Below, piece by piece: positions 15,256 through 25,016 of a DNA stretch of 64,000 nt. The translations under genes and the position numbers were made by a program. The notes beneath the pieces were generated by a model. It did no database searches. It worked only from the letters and a program-made list of their open reading frames with translations, and was not told where the DNA came from. The stretch spans positions 124,001 through 188,000 of the forward strand of contig NZ_FQZD01000007.1 of assembly GCF_900141835.1 (NCBI RefSeq). Reading direction: 5' to 3'. Source of the stretch: Propionispora hippei DSM 15287. Lineage in GTDB: Bacteria > Bacillota > Negativicutes > Propionisporales > Propionisporaceae. Numbering within the stretch: position 1 is the first letter of the stretch; each line of letters starts with the position of its first letter.

Positions 15256-17286
15256 ATGAGAAGTTTGACATTCAGTGACTTTGCGGCATTATTTTATGAA
15301 CAGATAGTGTTAGCCAAGGAAAGCGATTCTTTTGATATGGACTTAGAGGATTTTTTTACAATTGTCATGCTGGAATATCTTGAGGAAGCCGGAGAAGTTG
15401 ACTCTCCAATACTGTGTCCTTTTCGCAGCCATGGGCTTCAGCTGAATGCCTATAGTATGTCAGAAGACTGTGAGAATGTCGATATTTTTGTCAGTCTGTT
15501 CTCATCTTCCGAGATCCCTCAAAGGATATCCCGAACAGATGTCGATGCTGCATTAAAGCGTGCCATACAACTTTATCGAAAAGCGGTCAACAACTTATAT
15601 GCTTCTTTTGATAAAGACAGCGATACATATGGTTTTGCACACTTATTGTATAAACATAAAAATTCAATAAAAAATGTACGTATTATTGCACTTACAAATG
15701 GTCTTATAAAGCCAATAGATTTAAAGAATATTCATATAGAAGGAGCAGAAGTCTCTTTTTCAATATGGGACATGGACAGACTATACAGATGTGCCAGCTC
15801 CGGGAAAATGCGTGAAACTATTGAGATAGACTTTATAGAGGAATTTGGAATACCTATTGAGTGCATTGAAAATACAGCCAGCAAGAAGTATCGTGTCTAT
15901 CTTGCAATACTGCCCGGAAAAATTCTTGCCGGTTTATATGAGAAACATGGTGCACGGTTACTTGAACGGAATGTAAGATCGTTTCTGCAGGTTAAAGGGC
16001 AGGTTAATAAAGGTATTCGTGATACAATCAAAGACGAACCGGAAATGTTTCTTGCCTATAATAATGGTATTTCGGTAACCGCAGAAGATGTCGAAATTAT
16101 TCGGGATGAAAACGGTAAACCTTCGATTGCAAAAATCCGCGATATGCAAATCGTTAATGGGGGACAAACCACAGCTTCCATATTCAATGCAAGTGTCAAC
16201 AAAAAACTGAAAGCAGATCTGGATCCGGTTTATGTTCAGATGAAACTGTCAGTTGTTTCTGATTCAGATCAGTTGGATCAGATAGTACCCAGGATTTCAG
16301 AATACGCAAACACCCAAAATAAGATACAGGTAGCGGATTTTTCAGCTAATGATCCCTTTCACAGAAAAATGGAAGAAATCTCACGTGTAACCTGGACTCC
16401 GGCTCAGGGAGGGATAAAGCCCAGGAACTGGTTCTATGAACGGGCAAGAGGCCAGTATGTGAACATGCTGGCCCGGGAGACAACCGCTTTGCGACGAAAA
16501 CAGTATAAAGAGGAACATCCGCTGTTTACCAAAACAGATCTTGCAAAATATGAGAACACATGGGATCAGTTACCTTATATTGTAAGTGAAGGAGCTCAGA
16601 AGAATTTTAAAAAGTTTACTCAGAGAATAAAAGACCGCGGCGGTTTTATTCCGGATGCTAAATATTATGCAGACCTCATTGGCAAAGCTATTTTGTTTAG
16701 ACGGACAGAAAAATTGGTCCAATTACAAAATTATGGCGGATACCGGGCAAATATTGTCACCTATACGCTGGCTTTTTTATCAAAAAAGACTTCGCAGAGA
16801 ATTGATCTGGGCCGTATATGGAAAGAGCAGCAGCTTACAGAGCATTTGGAGACAGAGATTGTAAAAATTTCTGCTCTGATTCATGAATACATTACTAATC
16901 CTCCGGGAGGAGCTAATATCAGTGAATGGTGCAAAAACGTCAGATGCTGGAACACTCTTGCCGAAAAAGAATATATACTGAGTGATGCTTTGCAAAGAGA
17001 ATTAATTTTGGTGGAAAAACCGAACCAACAGAAGAATATTTCAACCGGAATAAATGCCATAACTGATGAAGAGGCCAAGATCGTTAAGGCAGCAATGAGT
17101 ATACCGGCAGAAACCTGGTTTTCACTATCACGATGGGCGAAAGAAACCAATAATTTTCAGGCATGGCAACGCAGCCTGGTGTTTACCGTTGGTACGCAGA
17201 TTGGCCGTTCCAAACAAATGTCATATAAACAGGCCAATCAGGCATTAAAAGTTTACACAGAAGCAGAGCGCAAGGGATTCTGCTGA
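15256..17286 (+). CDS. AIPR-family abortive phage infection protein
   Basis: 676 residues. The central AIPR domain (about 215-500) is recognisable by LAYNNGISVTAEDVEII, then IRDMQIVNGGQTTASIFNA (about 297-315) and EYANTQNKIQVADFSANDPF. The N-terminal 200 residues (FTIVMLEYLEEAGEVDSP, YSMSEDCENVDIFVSLFSS) are of the type often found before AIPR domains and may be nuclease-like. AIPR proteins are linked to abortive infection; the biochemical activity is poorly known. Ends directly against the DrmE gene (next start 18 bases past the stop, with its own AAGGGGGG site), so it is the first large gene of the operon that continues through DrmB. Not part of canonical DISARM. Confidence 0.88.
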   Translation: MRSLTFSDFAALFYEQIVLAKESDSFDMDLEDFFTIVMLEYLEEAGEVDSPILCPFRSHGLQLNAYSMSEDCENVDIFVSLFSSSEIPQRISRTDVDAALKRAIQLYRKAVNNLYASFDKDSDTYGFAHLLYKHKNSIKNVRIIALTNGLIKPIDLKNIHIEGAEVSFSIWDMDRLYRCASSGKMRETIEIDFIEEFGIPIECIENTASKKYRVYLAILPGKILAGLYEKHGARLLERNVRSFLQVKGQVNKGIRDTIKDEPEMFLAYNNGISVTAEDVEIIRDENGKPSIAKIRDMQIVNGGQTTASIFNASVNKKLKADLDPVYVQMKLSVVSDSDQLDQIVPRISEYANTQNKIQVADFSANDPFHRKMEEISRVTWTPAQGGIKPRNWFYERARGQYVNMLARETTALRRKQYKEEHPLFTKTDLAKYENTWDQLPYIVSEGAQKNFKKFTQRIKDRGGFIPDAKYYADLIGKAILFRRTEKLVQLQNYGGYRANIVTYTLAFLSKKTSQRIDLGRIWKEQQLTEHLETEIVKISALIHEYITNPPGGANISEWCKNVRCWNTLAEKEYILSDALQRELILVEKPNQQKNISTGINAITDEEAKIVKAAMSIPAETWFSLSRWAKETNNFQAWQRSLVFTVGTQIGRSKQMSYKQANQALKVYTEAERKGFC

Positions 17287-17304
17287 GTGAAAGGGGGGAT
17301 ATCT

Positions 17305-19869
17305 GTGGAATGGTCAGATTACGTCAGGGAAGAGCTTCTGCGAAAGAGCTGCCTGTATAGTCTTGAGGTTACAGGCGGCAATGATTTCACAGGTGTTCCC
17401 CCTATTATCAGAGTGAGCATCGATTTATTAAATCGGTTTTTGTCTGCCGGGGAGAAATATTTGGTAATGGTATTTCCGGAAAGGAAAGAAATCAGTTTTT
17501 TACTGACTGTTTTGAAAATTATAAGTGACATCCTTGAAGGCAGAGTTCAAAGTGAATATAATCCTGCTTTATTCAAAAAAGGACAAAAACTTAAATGTAA
17601 GAACTGTATAGTTGAGTTTGACCGACTGGAAATAACGAACGAAGAACAGTTACTTTGGGTAAAAAATGCCGATTGTTCTGTGGGAATTCCAATTGATCTA
17701 GCGCCATTTTTCCAGTTCGTCGAAACGAGCAGGCTGCTATCAAAAGATATTAATTTTTCACGGATAAAGCGACAAATACGGAAAGAGAGACTTGCGATGA
17801 CTTCAGGTGAGAGGTTGGTTGCAAGTCTTATTGATAACAAAACCCACTTTAAATGTACCTTTTTTTATGTATCCCAGGTTAATAAAGCAAAAGAGTTCAC
17901 CAACAGTGTCCGGATTAACGGTAAAACTATCAAAGAAATTCTTTTGATAGGTCAGTCTGATGCAGAAGGGAATCTGAAAATTGTTAATGCCGGTCAGTTG
18001 GCAGGAGAACCTGCGATTGTGCTTGCACCTGATCTATATGCTGTTAATGAGGCTGTTAAGCAGAACTCTGAAGTAAAACTTTTGCTGGTTGACGTTTCAA
18101 ATGGTAATCTGATTGCTAATCAGCTTGATGTTCTTGATGAACTGAAGACAAAAGGATTTCCGGTAATATTTCTGACTGATACCCTGAATTCATTTGATTT
18201 AGACGTATTGGAGCAACGGGGCTTCTGGGTATGGCGCTGGGATGAAGAAAGTATAACCAGTATGTTATATGATGAACATTTAAATCAGATGGATCAAAGA
18301 ATTAAAAATTGTGCCTGTAAAAAAATTGAATACATAAGTTGTGATGAGAGAAACACCATTAGTAAAATATTTTTTCTATTGCATAAAAACAGGCAGGATA
18401 TAGCTGATGCCGCCCAAAATGTTTCTGTTATATATGATAAATTGGTTTCACTTGTTTTTAACCTGATCAGAGCGATGATTCCTCCTTCTGACAATGAGTT
18501 GATCCTGTTCAATTCACATTTGGAATTCTGTGAAAATGAACTAAAAGCCGCAAAACGTTTTATTTCCCCGGGCCTTTATGATGGTTTTACCGAAATGATA
18601 AAAAGATTTAAACTGGTATTTGAAAAACCAGTAGTGTACCCGAAAATTGAAATGGTGAAACATATTATCCGGGAACGTAAGTATAACAAGATTTGCATGA
18701 TTGTTTCAGATCAGGTGGATGTGATACTTTATCAACAATATTGGGAGGCTTTTTGCAGTTCGGAAAAAATCATTACTGCTGTACGCGTATTGAATCAGAA
18801 TCAATATTGGGAAGCTGATCTGATCCAGGCTGATGTTACACTGGTTTGTGGATGGCTAAACCGTGATCGCATGAAAAGAATTTTATATAGCCATAAAACC
18901 CCTGAATATATAGTATTTCTTTATGAGTGCGAAGAGCGATGGAAAAATTCTCAAGTTGCTGCCTGGAGAAATGTGCTGCACAAAGGAAATAAAAGGAGAG
19001 TAATTGAAAAAGCACTTAGTTCCGGACATAGCTTTTGGGCGGACCAACAACCAGAACAAATGACTGAAGCTGCTTCGGATGAAGTAGCTGAAATAAACAT
19101 GGTTTTGCGAGAAAACCGATACCGTCAGTATGGCGTCAGGAGTTTGGACGAAGAAAACGGGGATGTCACAAAAGCCATTCCGGTTAATTATATCGGCGGG
19201 TATTTTGGATTTTACAAATCAACACATAAACTTATATCCGCAAATGATATTGTATTACATGGCAAAAACGAAATTCGGCTCCTGAACCCGAATAAAATAT
19301 CTGTGGGTGATTTTGTTATTGTACGTGAGGCATCACGTGATATTGTAAAAGAGATGGCTGATGCTATTCTTGAGAACAGCGGGCATGCAGGACTGCGGGA
19401 TCTGGCGACAAAGTGGAGAGTTGCTCTTGACGTGGAAGGGATCTTTTCGAGCTTTGATGAAATATTTGCCAAGTTACAGAATTCGGGATGTACAAAGGAT
19501 GCCGGGACTGTCCGTCAATGGATCAAAAATGACAGTACTATTTCTCCCCAGGATAAAAGAGATCTTGAATTTATTGCGAGAGCTACTGACGATGATGTTT
19601 TACTGGAGCAGATTGACCGGGTCTATGAGGCAGGGAAATTAGTAAAAAGCGCCCATGTTCAGGCAGGAAGGAATTTGTCCACTTTGCTTCGGACCCAGAT
19701 TGCACAAAAAATACAGGATCTTGGACAAATTGACCTTTATAATTTGTGGGAACCTATTCCTCTTTATATTGATGGCGTGGGAAATGTTAAAATGCTTAAA
19801 GTAATTGATATCGGCATGGAAATGGTGGTTGAAACAGCCAATATCAATCGTTTGTTAAGCGAGTTTTAG
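17305..19869 (+). CDS. drmE: DISARM protein DrmE
   Basis: 854 residues from GTG 17305, which has GGGGGG seven bases upstream; the GTG at 17287 overlaps that site. The protein has no obvious catalytic motif. Its layout (N-terminal domain, central DVSNGNLIANQLDVLDELKT region resembling a nucleotide-free Rossmann half, C-terminal NKISVGDFVIVREASRDIVK and helical tail with WRVALDVEGIF) and its position before DrmA/DrmB correspond to DrmE, the class-2-specific DISARM component of unknown activity. Recognition rests on the C-terminal pattern plus context. Separated by only 11 bases from the NERD-helicase gene, indicating tight co-expression. Confidence 0.72.
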   Translation: MEWSDYVREELLRKSCLYSLEVTGGNDFTGVPPIIRVSIDLLNRFLSAGEKYLVMVFPERKEISFLLTVLKIISDILEGRVQSEYNPALFKKGQKLKCKNCIVEFDRLEITNEEQLLWVKNADCSVGIPIDLAPFFQFVETSRLLSKDINFSRIKRQIRKERLAMTSGERLVASLIDNKTHFKCTFFYVSQVNKAKEFTNSVRINGKTIKEILLIGQSDAEGNLKIVNAGQLAGEPAIVLAPDLYAVNEAVKQNSEVKLLLVDVSNGNLIANQLDVLDELKTKGFPVIFLTDTLNSFDLDVLEQRGFWVWRWDEESITSMLYDEHLNQMDQRIKNCACKKIEYISCDERNTISKIFFLLHKNRQDIADAAQNVSVIYDKLVSLVFNLIRAMIPPSDNELILFNSHLEFCENELKAAKRFISPGLYDGFTEMIKRFKLVFEKPVVYPKIEMVKHIIRERKYNKICMIVSDQVDVILYQQYWEAFCSSEKIITAVRVLNQNQYWEADLIQADVTLVCGWLNRDRMKRILYSHKTPEYIVFLYECEERWKNSQVAAWRNVLHKGNKRRVIEKALSSGHSFWADQQPEQMTEAASDEVAEINMVLRENRYRQYGVRSLDEENGDVTKAIPVNYIGGYFGFYKSTHKLISANDIVLHGKNEIRLLNPNKISVGDFVIVREASRDIVKEMADAILENSGHAGLRDLATKWRVALDVEGIFSSFDEIFAKLQNSGCTKDAGTVRQWIKNDSTISPQDKRDLEFIARATDDDVLLEQIDRVYEAGKLVKSAHVQAGRNLSTLLRTQIAQKIQDLGQIDLYNLWEPIPLYIDGVGNVKMLKVIDIGMEMVVETANINRLLSEF

Positions 19870-19880
19870 GGAGGCTGGAC

Positions 19881-21608
19881 ATGGCCAGAATGGTACCATC
19901 AGTTATTTCTCCGGAAGTTAAGAGCGTCGCTGAAAGAAGGATATTCGAATGGTTCAAAAACGATCCTGCCACAGAGGGGTGGGTAGTGCTCCATTCGCTG
20001 GGAATCGCAAATCATCAGACTGTTCTGTATGGTGAACTCGATTTTCTGGTAATTGCCCCCGGGCTGGGAGTATTTGCCCTGGAAGTCAAGGGCGGGCGGG
20101 TCAGACGTGACACTGGTATATGGCATTTTACAAATAAATATAACAAAACTTCTTCAAAAAGACGGGGCCCGTTTGAGCAGGCAAATGAGGCTGTATTCAG
20201 TCTGTTTAATGATATAAAGAAAAAATGTGGCAGCCGTCACAAACTGAGCAGCCTTCTGTTCGGAACAGGAGTTATGTTTCCAGATATTGTTTTTACTGTC
20301 GATGACATGGATGGGGAACAATGGCAGGTGTTTGACCAAACTGACAATGGAAACGTAAGCGGATTTATTAAACGGCTTGCAAAGAACACCAGGAGAAAGT
20401 GGGAGGAGAAATACGGGGTTATTAATCCGGAGAAAATTCCCGATACGCGTGCAACAAAAGAGCTTGCAAATCTTTTGCGCGGCGACTTCGACAAAGTGAT
20501 TTCCATATCCACACAAATAAACTATGCTGAGGAAGCGCTGATTTCACTGACAGGGGAACAACTGAAATGCCTTGATCAACTGGAGGACAATCCCCGCTGT
20601 CTGATTCAGGGCGCAGCAGGAACAGGTAAAACTCTGCTTGCGATAGAGGAAGTGAAAAGAGCGGTATCTAACGGAGAACGGGTTGCTCTTTTTTGCTATA
20701 ATAATATGCTTGGCGCCTGGCTGAAAAGACACTTTGAATCTTTACCGGCTGAGCTCAGGCCGGACTTTGCGGGTACATTTCATTCGTTTATGTATAGGAT
20801 GGTAAATGAAACAACTGACAAAGGCATATACCCGGCTACCGGTGAGATACAAAAATTTTATCGGGAGGAACTTCCTCTTTTATCACTGGAAGCGTTGGAG
20901 ATCAATAATTTATTTTATGACCGGATAATTGTGGATGAGGCACAGGATCTTTTATTTGAAGATTATCTGGATGTTATGGATATGATGCTTAAAGGTGGCA
21001 TAGACAGAGGAAGATGGAACATGTTTGGCGATTTCACAAGGCAGGCTATTTACTCGGATGGCACAACCCCGGAAGTTCTGAAGGAATGTCTGAACAGTCG
21101 CACATCGTTTATAAACTACAAGCTAAAAATTAATTGCCGTAACACGAAACCTATCGGCGAGGAGATTAAGTGCCTTACTGGTTTTGATAGTTCCTCATAT
21201 TTGTGGACGAAGGTTGAAGGTCCGCCTGTGAACTACTATACGTATCAAACTATGGAAGAGCAAAGGCAGAAAATCGAATCATTGCTGAAAAATTTACTTC
21301 ATGAAAAAATTGAGCCCGGAAAAATTACCATTCTATCTCCTGTTAAACGTGAAGCATCTGTTGTTTCCCTTATAGAAGGGCACAAGATCAGGGAATACAA
21401 ACCGGATTTGGAAGATTCGATTTCTTTTAGCACGATTCAGGCTTATAAAGGACTGGAGAATACCGTTATTATCCTGACAGATATAGAAAGTTATGAGTAC
21501 GAAAAGTTATTATATGTGGGACTGAGCCGGGCAAGGAGTGCTCTGTATGTTTTTGAAACAGTGAACGCAGATGCTGAGCGTAATAAAATGCTGTTGAGGT
21601 GGATATAG
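19881..21608 (+). CDS. NERD-nuclease domain fused to UvrD/Rep-type helicase
   Basis: 575 residues. The N-terminal NERD domain (about 15-130) has the PD-(D/E)XK-type core GELDFLVIAPGLGVFALEVKGG, with D at about 54 and E-x-K at about 68-70. It is followed by a superfamily 1 helicase: Walker A GAAGTGKT (about 243-250), Walker B IIVDEAQD (about 349-356), motif III-like MFGDFTRQAIYSD, and motifs V/VI AYKGLENTVIIL and YVGLSRARSAL. It should translocate on single-stranded DNA and could cleave it. Its stop codon overlaps the DrmA start by one base (TAGTG), so the two proteins are translationally coupled. Such a fusion is not among the usual DISARM genes. Confidence 0.9.
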   Translation: MARMVPSVISPEVKSVAERRIFEWFKNDPATEGWVVLHSLGIANHQTVLYGELDFLVIAPGLGVFALEVKGGRVRRDTGIWHFTNKYNKTSSKRRGPFEQANEAVFSLFNDIKKKCGSRHKLSSLLFGTGVMFPDIVFTVDDMDGEQWQVFDQTDNGNVSGFIKRLAKNTRRKWEEKYGVINPEKIPDTRATKELANLLRGDFDKVISISTQINYAEEALISLTGEQLKCLDQLEDNPRCLIQGAAGTGKTLLAIEEVKRAVSNGERVALFCYNNMLGAWLKRHFESLPAELRPDFAGTFHSFMYRMVNETTDKGIYPATGEIQKFYREELPLLSLEALEINNLFYDRIIVDEAQDLLFEDYLDVMDMMLKGGIDRGRWNMFGDFTRQAIYSDGTTPEVLKECLNSRTSFINYKLKINCRNTKPIGEEIKCLTGFDSSSYLWTKVEGPPVNYYTYQTMEEQRQKIESLLKNLLHEKIEPGKITILSPVKREASVVSLIEGHKIREYKPDLEDSISFSTIQAYKGLENTVIILTDIESYEYEKLLYVGLSRARSALYVFETVNADAERNKMLLRWI

Positions 21609-24600
21609 TGGCGACTGATAATCGGAGAGAACAATTACTTGACGTAATTAAACGAGAGTTTATCGGACCGGATCCACTTGATTTCCCTGAATTATGTCAA
21701 AAAAATGGAGAAGAAGTACTGTCTTCTGATCCGCCACATATCAGATACGCAGCAGGTATCCTTTTTCCGCAGGGAGCAATGCCTTCAGATGCTGATGCGG
21801 TAAAAGAAGAGACGGATAATGTCCGGGATGAGTTAGAACAAGAGGAAGGGGCTTCGGAGGAAGAGGGTGACGAAAAAACAGTCGGACGTTCTGAGCTTCT
21901 GCAGGAAGAGGAAGAGGTTCTTAACCTTTCCAATGCATTTCGTCAATCTGCAATAAGCCTGACAATTGCAGTCAGGCCAACCCAAAAAATATTGGCTGAT
22001 ATCAGTGCCGGTGTCTATGAACGCATTACACTCACGGATTCTAAAACAGACAAACGATACCAGCGTTATCCGAGACGGTCATTGCGATGGAACAACGAGG
22101 GTAATCTGATAGAATTGCCCGGTAAGGATCAAAAGCAGAAAGAATATAAAATAGTTGAAAATAATAAAGAAACGCATCTTTGTTTTGTTATTACATACCG
22201 ATATCTGGACTTAAAGAGTGAAAAGCTGATTTATACTTTTACGTTGCGAAACAGTAAGCAACTTCGTCCTGATGAGGCCATTCGGGATGAAGACTGTTTC
22301 TTTCAGGTATTCTTTTCTCTGAAGTCTGATGAAGGCTTTCCCTGTTTGCCGGACAGTCAGAAAATCAATATAAACGACGAGGATTATCAGTCAAATCTTC
22401 TGCTGTACAGAGATGTAAAAAACTATGTGATTGGACACGGTTGTTCCGGTGACTGGGTTGAGCATAATGGGCGGGTTACTGAAATTCATACTGAGATTTT
22501 TCCGTCCTATGAAATAAAACCCATCATTCCGACAACGATTCCGGGTGTCTCGCTTGAAATGTATAAAATGAGCGATACCGGAGATTTCGATGCAGCAATT
22601 CGTGAGCTGGAAGAGTTGTGCGAACGTTACAGAATTTGGGTTGAGGAATTAAAAAAAGACAGTTTTAAGCTTAATGCCAGTTATCAATGCACAGCGGAGA
22701 GGCATATCAGAGCCTGTTTTGCCTGTCACCGGAGAATGAGCGATGGTGTTCAGCTACTGAAGAATAATCTGAATGTCCGTAAGGCTTTTCAATATATGAA
22801 CAGAGCTATGCTACTGCAACAGCTCCATTATAATCTTCCCCTGCAAATGTGGGAGGATAATGGCGACGGAGAGTTGCAGCTAATAAAACAATATTCTCAA
22901 ATCCCCGAGATTGGCGATAAGACCACCTGGTATGGAGATATCGGCCGATATGGTAAATGGCGGCCTTTTCAGCTGGCATTTATTCTTATTAATCTGAAAT
23001 CTATGGCAGACAGGGACTGTGAGGAACGGAAACATGTGGATCTTATATGGTTTCCGACCGGGGGCGGAAAAACGGAGGCTTATCTGGGGTTGTCGGCCTA
23101 CACAATTTTTATCCGAAAACTAATGAAAAGTAGCGATTCCGGTACTGCCATTATCATGAGGTATACTTTAAGACTTCTGACTGCGCAACAATATGAGCGG
23201 GCGTCTTCTATGATTTGTGCATGTGAGCTGATTAGAAAGGAGAAAGAAGCCGAATTAGGTTCTTCAAGAATCACCATAGGATTATGGGTTGGCGGCGATA
23301 ATACTCCCAACAAAATGGCTGACGCTGTAGATGCTTACGAAAGCCTTAAACGTGGCGGAAACGAGGAGAATCCTTTCATAATGCTCAAATGCCCCTGGTG
23401 TGGTGCACAAATGGGGGTTGTTCCAATGAAAAACAGGAACATCAGGCATCTGCCCGGATACAGGAAAATCGTAGCACGACGCAAAGAGATTGTTTTTCAG
23501 TGCAAAAATGACCAGTGCAGTTTTTCCAGGGATGATTTTAATCTTCCTTTGTTAGTTGTAGATGAAGCGATTTATAATAATCCCCCGACTCTTTTGCTGG
23601 GGACGGTGGATAAATTTGCGATGCTTCCATTTCTGCCGGAAGCACAAAAACTGTTTGGAATTTATCCGGAAGGTCGCAGAGGGTCGCCTGATCTTATTAT
23701 TCAGGATGAACTTCATCTGATTTCAGGGCCGCTTGGGTCAATGGTTGGGCATTATGAAACAATGATCCACGAGTTATGTACGATTCGGGAAAATGAAAAA
23801 GAGTACACTCCAAAAGTAATCGCTTCCACTGCTACCATAAGCCGGGCGAAGGAACAGTGTAATGCACTTTATAATTGTGGCAGGGATCGGGTGAATCAGT
23901 TTCCGGCGGCAGGCCTTAACGCCGGTGATTCCTTTTTTGCTGTTGAGGATAAAACCGGAGTCGGACGCCGGTATATCGGTATTTTGGCAGCGGGATCTTC
24001 ATCCTACGCTACCACAACAATTCGTTTATATGCAACGCTCCTGTATGCCGCCAAGGCGCTTGGTGTTGACACTGAAGATGATCGCGATCCTTACTGGACC
24101 AATGTGGGGTATTTTAACAGTCTGAGAGAACTTGGACAGACTGCAACCTGGATAAGTGCAGATATTGAAGAGTATCTCCACACTATTTATAAACGTCGTT
24201 ATGAAGATAAAAACGAAGGATATAAAGATAACCGTCGTTATATATACCGATATGAAGAGCTGACGAGCCGTGTCAGAGGCGACAAAATTCCCGCGAATCT
24301 TCAGAATCTGGGGATCAGATACCCCTGTAAAGAGCGGGGAAAGCGTCCTGTTGACATATGCCTTGCAACCAATATGATTTCTGTCGGAGTTGATGTCCCG
24401 CGTCTCGGGCTGATGACGGTAACAGGACAGCCAAAGACCACGGCCGAATACATTCAGGCAACAAGCCGGGTCGGAAGAAGTTCGGAGTCTCCGGGCATTG
24501 TATTTACAACATATCATCCTGGTAAACCACGGGATAAATCCCATTATGAGCAGTTTCGTTCATATCACGCCAAGGTGTATTGTCACGTTGAGCCAACCAG

Positions 24601-25015
24601 CGTTACTCCCTTCTCTGCTCCGCTAAGGGAAAGAGCACTTCATGCTGTGCTAATCGGACTGGTACGACTGCTCGGCAAATCAGAGACATATAATGATCCC
24701 AAAAAGATTGATGCGCGGGAATTATCCCGGCTTTTTGGCATTATTAAAAACCGGGTCGAGGCGATAGACCCGGAGGAGCTGGATAATACAAGTCAGTACC
24801 TGGAAGAAATCGTTAGTCAGTGGAAAGACCAGCTGCCGCAGAAGTATCACGATTTTCGGGCGGAAAGTGCGGTTCCGTTGATGTATCCTGCCGGAACAAT
24901 GCCCAATATTGACTGGGATGGGCGCGGAATGGAAACACCAACATCTATGCGCAGTGTGGATGCAGCCTGTGAAGTATACGTTTTGAAAACCAGTTATACG
25001 CCTGAGGAGGATTAA
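21608..25015 (+). CDS. drmA: DISARM helicase DrmA
   Basis: 1135 residues from GTG 21608 (GAGGTGG five bases upstream). Superfamily 2 helicase: Walker A in WFPTGGGKTEAYLG (about 480-490), a DExH-type box DELHLIS (about 697-703), SAT-like motif VIASTATISRAKEQ, and motif V/VI MISVGVDVPRLGLM and QATSRVGRSSESPG (about 950). The N-terminal part has a strongly acidic stretch (about 65-115, with EEEGDE and EEEEV). A Cys4-type cluster (CPWCGAQ ... CKNDQC) lies between helicase motifs. DrmA and DrmB form the core DISARM complex that senses and blocks incoming DNA. The DrmB gene starts 1 base after the stop codon. Confidence 0.9.
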   Translation: MATDNRREQLLDVIKREFIGPDPLDFPELCQKNGEEVLSSDPPHIRYAAGILFPQGAMPSDADAVKEETDNVRDELEQEEGASEEEGDEKTVGRSELLQEEEEVLNLSNAFRQSAISLTIAVRPTQKILADISAGVYERITLTDSKTDKRYQRYPRRSLRWNNEGNLIELPGKDQKQKEYKIVENNKETHLCFVITYRYLDLKSEKLIYTFTLRNSKQLRPDEAIRDEDCFFQVFFSLKSDEGFPCLPDSQKININDEDYQSNLLLYRDVKNYVIGHGCSGDWVEHNGRVTEIHTEIFPSYEIKPIIPTTIPGVSLEMYKMSDTGDFDAAIRELEELCERYRIWVEELKKDSFKLNASYQCTAERHIRACFACHRRMSDGVQLLKNNLNVRKAFQYMNRAMLLQQLHYNLPLQMWEDNGDGELQLIKQYSQIPEIGDKTTWYGDIGRYGKWRPFQLAFILINLKSMADRDCEERKHVDLIWFPTGGGKTEAYLGLSAYTIFIRKLMKSSDSGTAIIMRYTLRLLTAQQYERASSMICACELIRKEKEAELGSSRITIGLWVGGDNTPNKMADAVDAYESLKRGGNEENPFIMLKCPWCGAQMGVVPMKNRNIRHLPGYRKIVARRKEIVFQCKNDQCSFSRDDFNLPLLVVDEAIYNNPPTLLLGTVDKFAMLPFLPEAQKLFGIYPEGRRGSPDLIIQDELHLISGPLGSMVGHYETMIHELCTIRENEKEYTPKVIASTATISRAKEQCNALYNCGRDRVNQFPAAGLNAGDSFFAVEDKTGVGRRYIGILAAGSSSYATTTIRLYATLLYAAKALGVDTEDDRDPYWTNVGYFNSLRELGQTATWISADIEEYLHTIYKRRYEDKNEGYKDNRRYIYRYEELTSRVRGDKIPANLQNLGIRYPCKERGKRPVDICLATNMISVGVDVPRLGLMTVTGQPKTTAEYIQATSRVGRSSESPGIVFTTYHPGKPRDKSHYEQFRSYHAKVYCHVEPTSVTPFSAPLRERALHAVLIGLVRLLGKSETYNDPKKIDARELSRLFGIIKNRVEAIDPEELDNTSQYLEEIVSQWKDQLPQKYHDFRAESAVPLMYPAGTMPNIDWDGRGMETPTSMRSVDAACEVYVLKTSYTPEED

Positions 25016-25016
25016 G

